Assembly (NCBI GenBank): GCA_031267615.1
Contig: JAIRYM010000091.1
Location: forward strand, 1-47,614
Direction of reading: 5' to 3'
DNA from: Dysgonamonadaceae bacterium
GTDB lineage: Bacteria; Bacteroidota; Bacteroidia; Bacteroidales; Azobacteroidaceae
Length of the DNA stretch: 47,614 nucleotides
Shown here: piece by piece, positions 46,324 to 47,614 of the stretch
Layout: each line of letters opens with the position of its first letter
Position numbering within the stretch: the stretch's first letter is position 1
Notes under the pieces: model-generated
Databases searched by the model: none
What the model was told of the DNA's origin: nothing
What the model saw: only the letters and a program-made list of their open reading frames with translations
Translations under genes and position numbers: made by a program

Positions 46324-47328
46324 TCATTCATATTTCTTCTTATACAGATTCTCATATCTATCCATCAGTTGTAATTGGGTTTTGCTCAGAATCAAATTCA
46401 GGTCTTTTTCGAGATTATCTAATTCCTTGGGGCTGAACTCAACGTTTCGGACGAGATGGTTTCCTGCGTTTTTCAAATCTTCTTTGTTTGATATTCTGCC
46501 GTTATTGATGTTTGTCAGCGTGTTGTGGATAATCTGCAATGTCGGCAGTTGTTCCTTCAATGCAAACATCACCCTTTCTAACGACGGGGCATGGTCGATA
46601 ACAATGTTCTCGATAGTATTTGTGCTGAGTTCCTCCTTGGCTCCATTTCCGGTAACGTTCGTGTGTAATTTGAATTTACCGTTTATTAGGACGCTACCGT
46701 CATTGTTTATATCCAATGTGTCTACGTCTTTGAATAGGAGTTTGTCCGATTTACCGATGTAAACAACGATATTATCCCGCTGTTCACCGATATAGTTGTT
46801 GAAGAACTGCCTTCTTTCGTTATGGTAGAACAGTTTTTTCAGTACACTGATCGGGTAATACAAAAACTCGTAATACCTATCCTGTGTGATTAGCCTGAGG
46901 GTGAAAATCTTTTTCATCTCCTCTTTTTCGTAATGATAAGTGTCTGTCGGCTGATTGCGGACAGGCGGCTTTTTTAGCGATTCGGCGGTCGCTTTTGCGG
47001 TATTCAGACCACGGAGAAAAGCGAGATAATTGTTTTTCCCCAACAGCGCTTGCGGCAGGTCACTGTCTTTATTTTTGCTGAATCTAGCAAAGGGTGTACC
47101 GTCCCGATATATATCCTTGTCTAACTTGGATATGAAAGAGATGATGTTTTCCTTATTCACCAGAAAGGGATTGTAACCATACGCTATTGCGAACTCAACA
47201 GCATACTCAGACAGATTGGCGATAAAAAATTCCCTGTCGCCTTTGCATTGATTCGCAAGATAATTAGAGGTTTTGCCTTCATTGGTCTCAAGGTACCAAT
47301 TGACGAAATTAATAAATAAGTTTTTCAT
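46324..47328 (-). CDS. hypothetical protein of unknown function
   Basis: Long ORF, likely start MKNLFINFVNWYLETNEGKTSNYL at 47328; soluble, two-domain appearance. Confidence 0.6.
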   Translation of the reverse strand: MKNLFINFVNWYLETNEGKTSNYLANQCKGDREFFIANLSEYAVEFAIAYGYNPFLVNKENIISFISKLDKDIYRDGTPFARFSKNKDSDLPQALLGKNNYLAFLRGLNTAKATAESLKKPPVRNQPTDTYHYEKEEMKKIFTLRLITQDRYYEFLYYPISVLKKLFYHNERRQFFNNYIGEQRDNIVVYIGKSDKLLFKDVDTLDINNDGSVLINGKFKLHTNVTGNGAKEELSTNTIENIVIDHAPSLERVMFALKEQLPTLQIIHNTLTNINNGRISNKEDLKNAGNHLVRNVEFSPKELDNLEKDLNLILSKTQLQLMDRYENLYKKKYE

Positions 47329-47521
47329 TTTAATAAAGCATTGTCCTCTCTTTGGCTCCTGAAGAAAGGGGGTTATCAAATGTTTTATTACAAATGAATA
47401 AATGAGGAAGGCGTGAAGCCATTGACTTACTTTATTGAATAAGGCTCTGGTAAACCTGCGACCTAAGATAAGAAAACAGCCCCACGCCTTTACAGGCGGA
47501 GAGCAATCAACTTATTCCCGG

Positions 47522-47614
47522 TCAAAATTTACCAGATTTTAATTCAAGAGAATAAGCAAACACTTTCCATGTTTGTTTTTTGCCACAATGTCTGCTGAAA
47601 TATTTCTGTTTCAA
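47522..47614 (-). CDS. C-terminal end of an unidentified protein (truncated by window)
   Basis: Open frame to window edge: LKQKYFSRHCGKKQTWKVFAYSLELKSGKF*. Confidence 0.35.
   Translation of the reverse strand: MKQKYFSRHCGKKQTWKVFAYSLELKSGKF

Overview
Bacteroidetes (Bacteroidales-like) chromosomal window. The lineage is inferred from SusC/SusD genes, type IX secretion C-terminal domains (T9SS CTDs), TAnnTTTG-type -7 boxes and A-rich leaders. Housekeeping genes: ksgA, rpe, trpB, EEP phosphatase, rhomboid protease, a small ferredoxin missing from the ORF track, tRNA-Val, tRNA-Leu, dapA, fba, paaK-like, LolC/E-type permease, leuS, FabK/NMO-like, hisS, Ca2+ P-type ATPase, trpF, tsaC/ywlC, a PfkB kinase and two tRNA-Asn. 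Accessory blocks: (i) 7.4-14.6 kb, an orphan SusC/SusD/DUF4959-type lipoprotein operon; (ii) 14.8-24.1 kb, a co-directional, tightly packed cluster with a T9SS-exported CotH-kinase protein, a GIGGG-repeat secreted protein, a decayed T9SS-cargo remnant, a lipoprotein, a Tat-like YwqK-type protein, a VTC polyphosphate-polymerase-domain protein, DUF4956 and a DUF2490-like outer-membrane protein; (iii) 43.5-47.6 kb, lipoproteins and unknown ORFs. The strongest unusual signals are: leucyl-tRNA synthetase split into two ORFs by three in-frame stops in a 13-codon linker that keeps the reading frame; the CotH/VTC/DUF4956 surface-phosphorylation-like operon; hairpin palindromes at the same in-frame site of two T9SS CTDs, next to a palindrome-dense intergenic region; and a 7 x 21-bp tandem repeat after the P-type ATPase. 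All family calls come from reading translations by eye. No database search was run.
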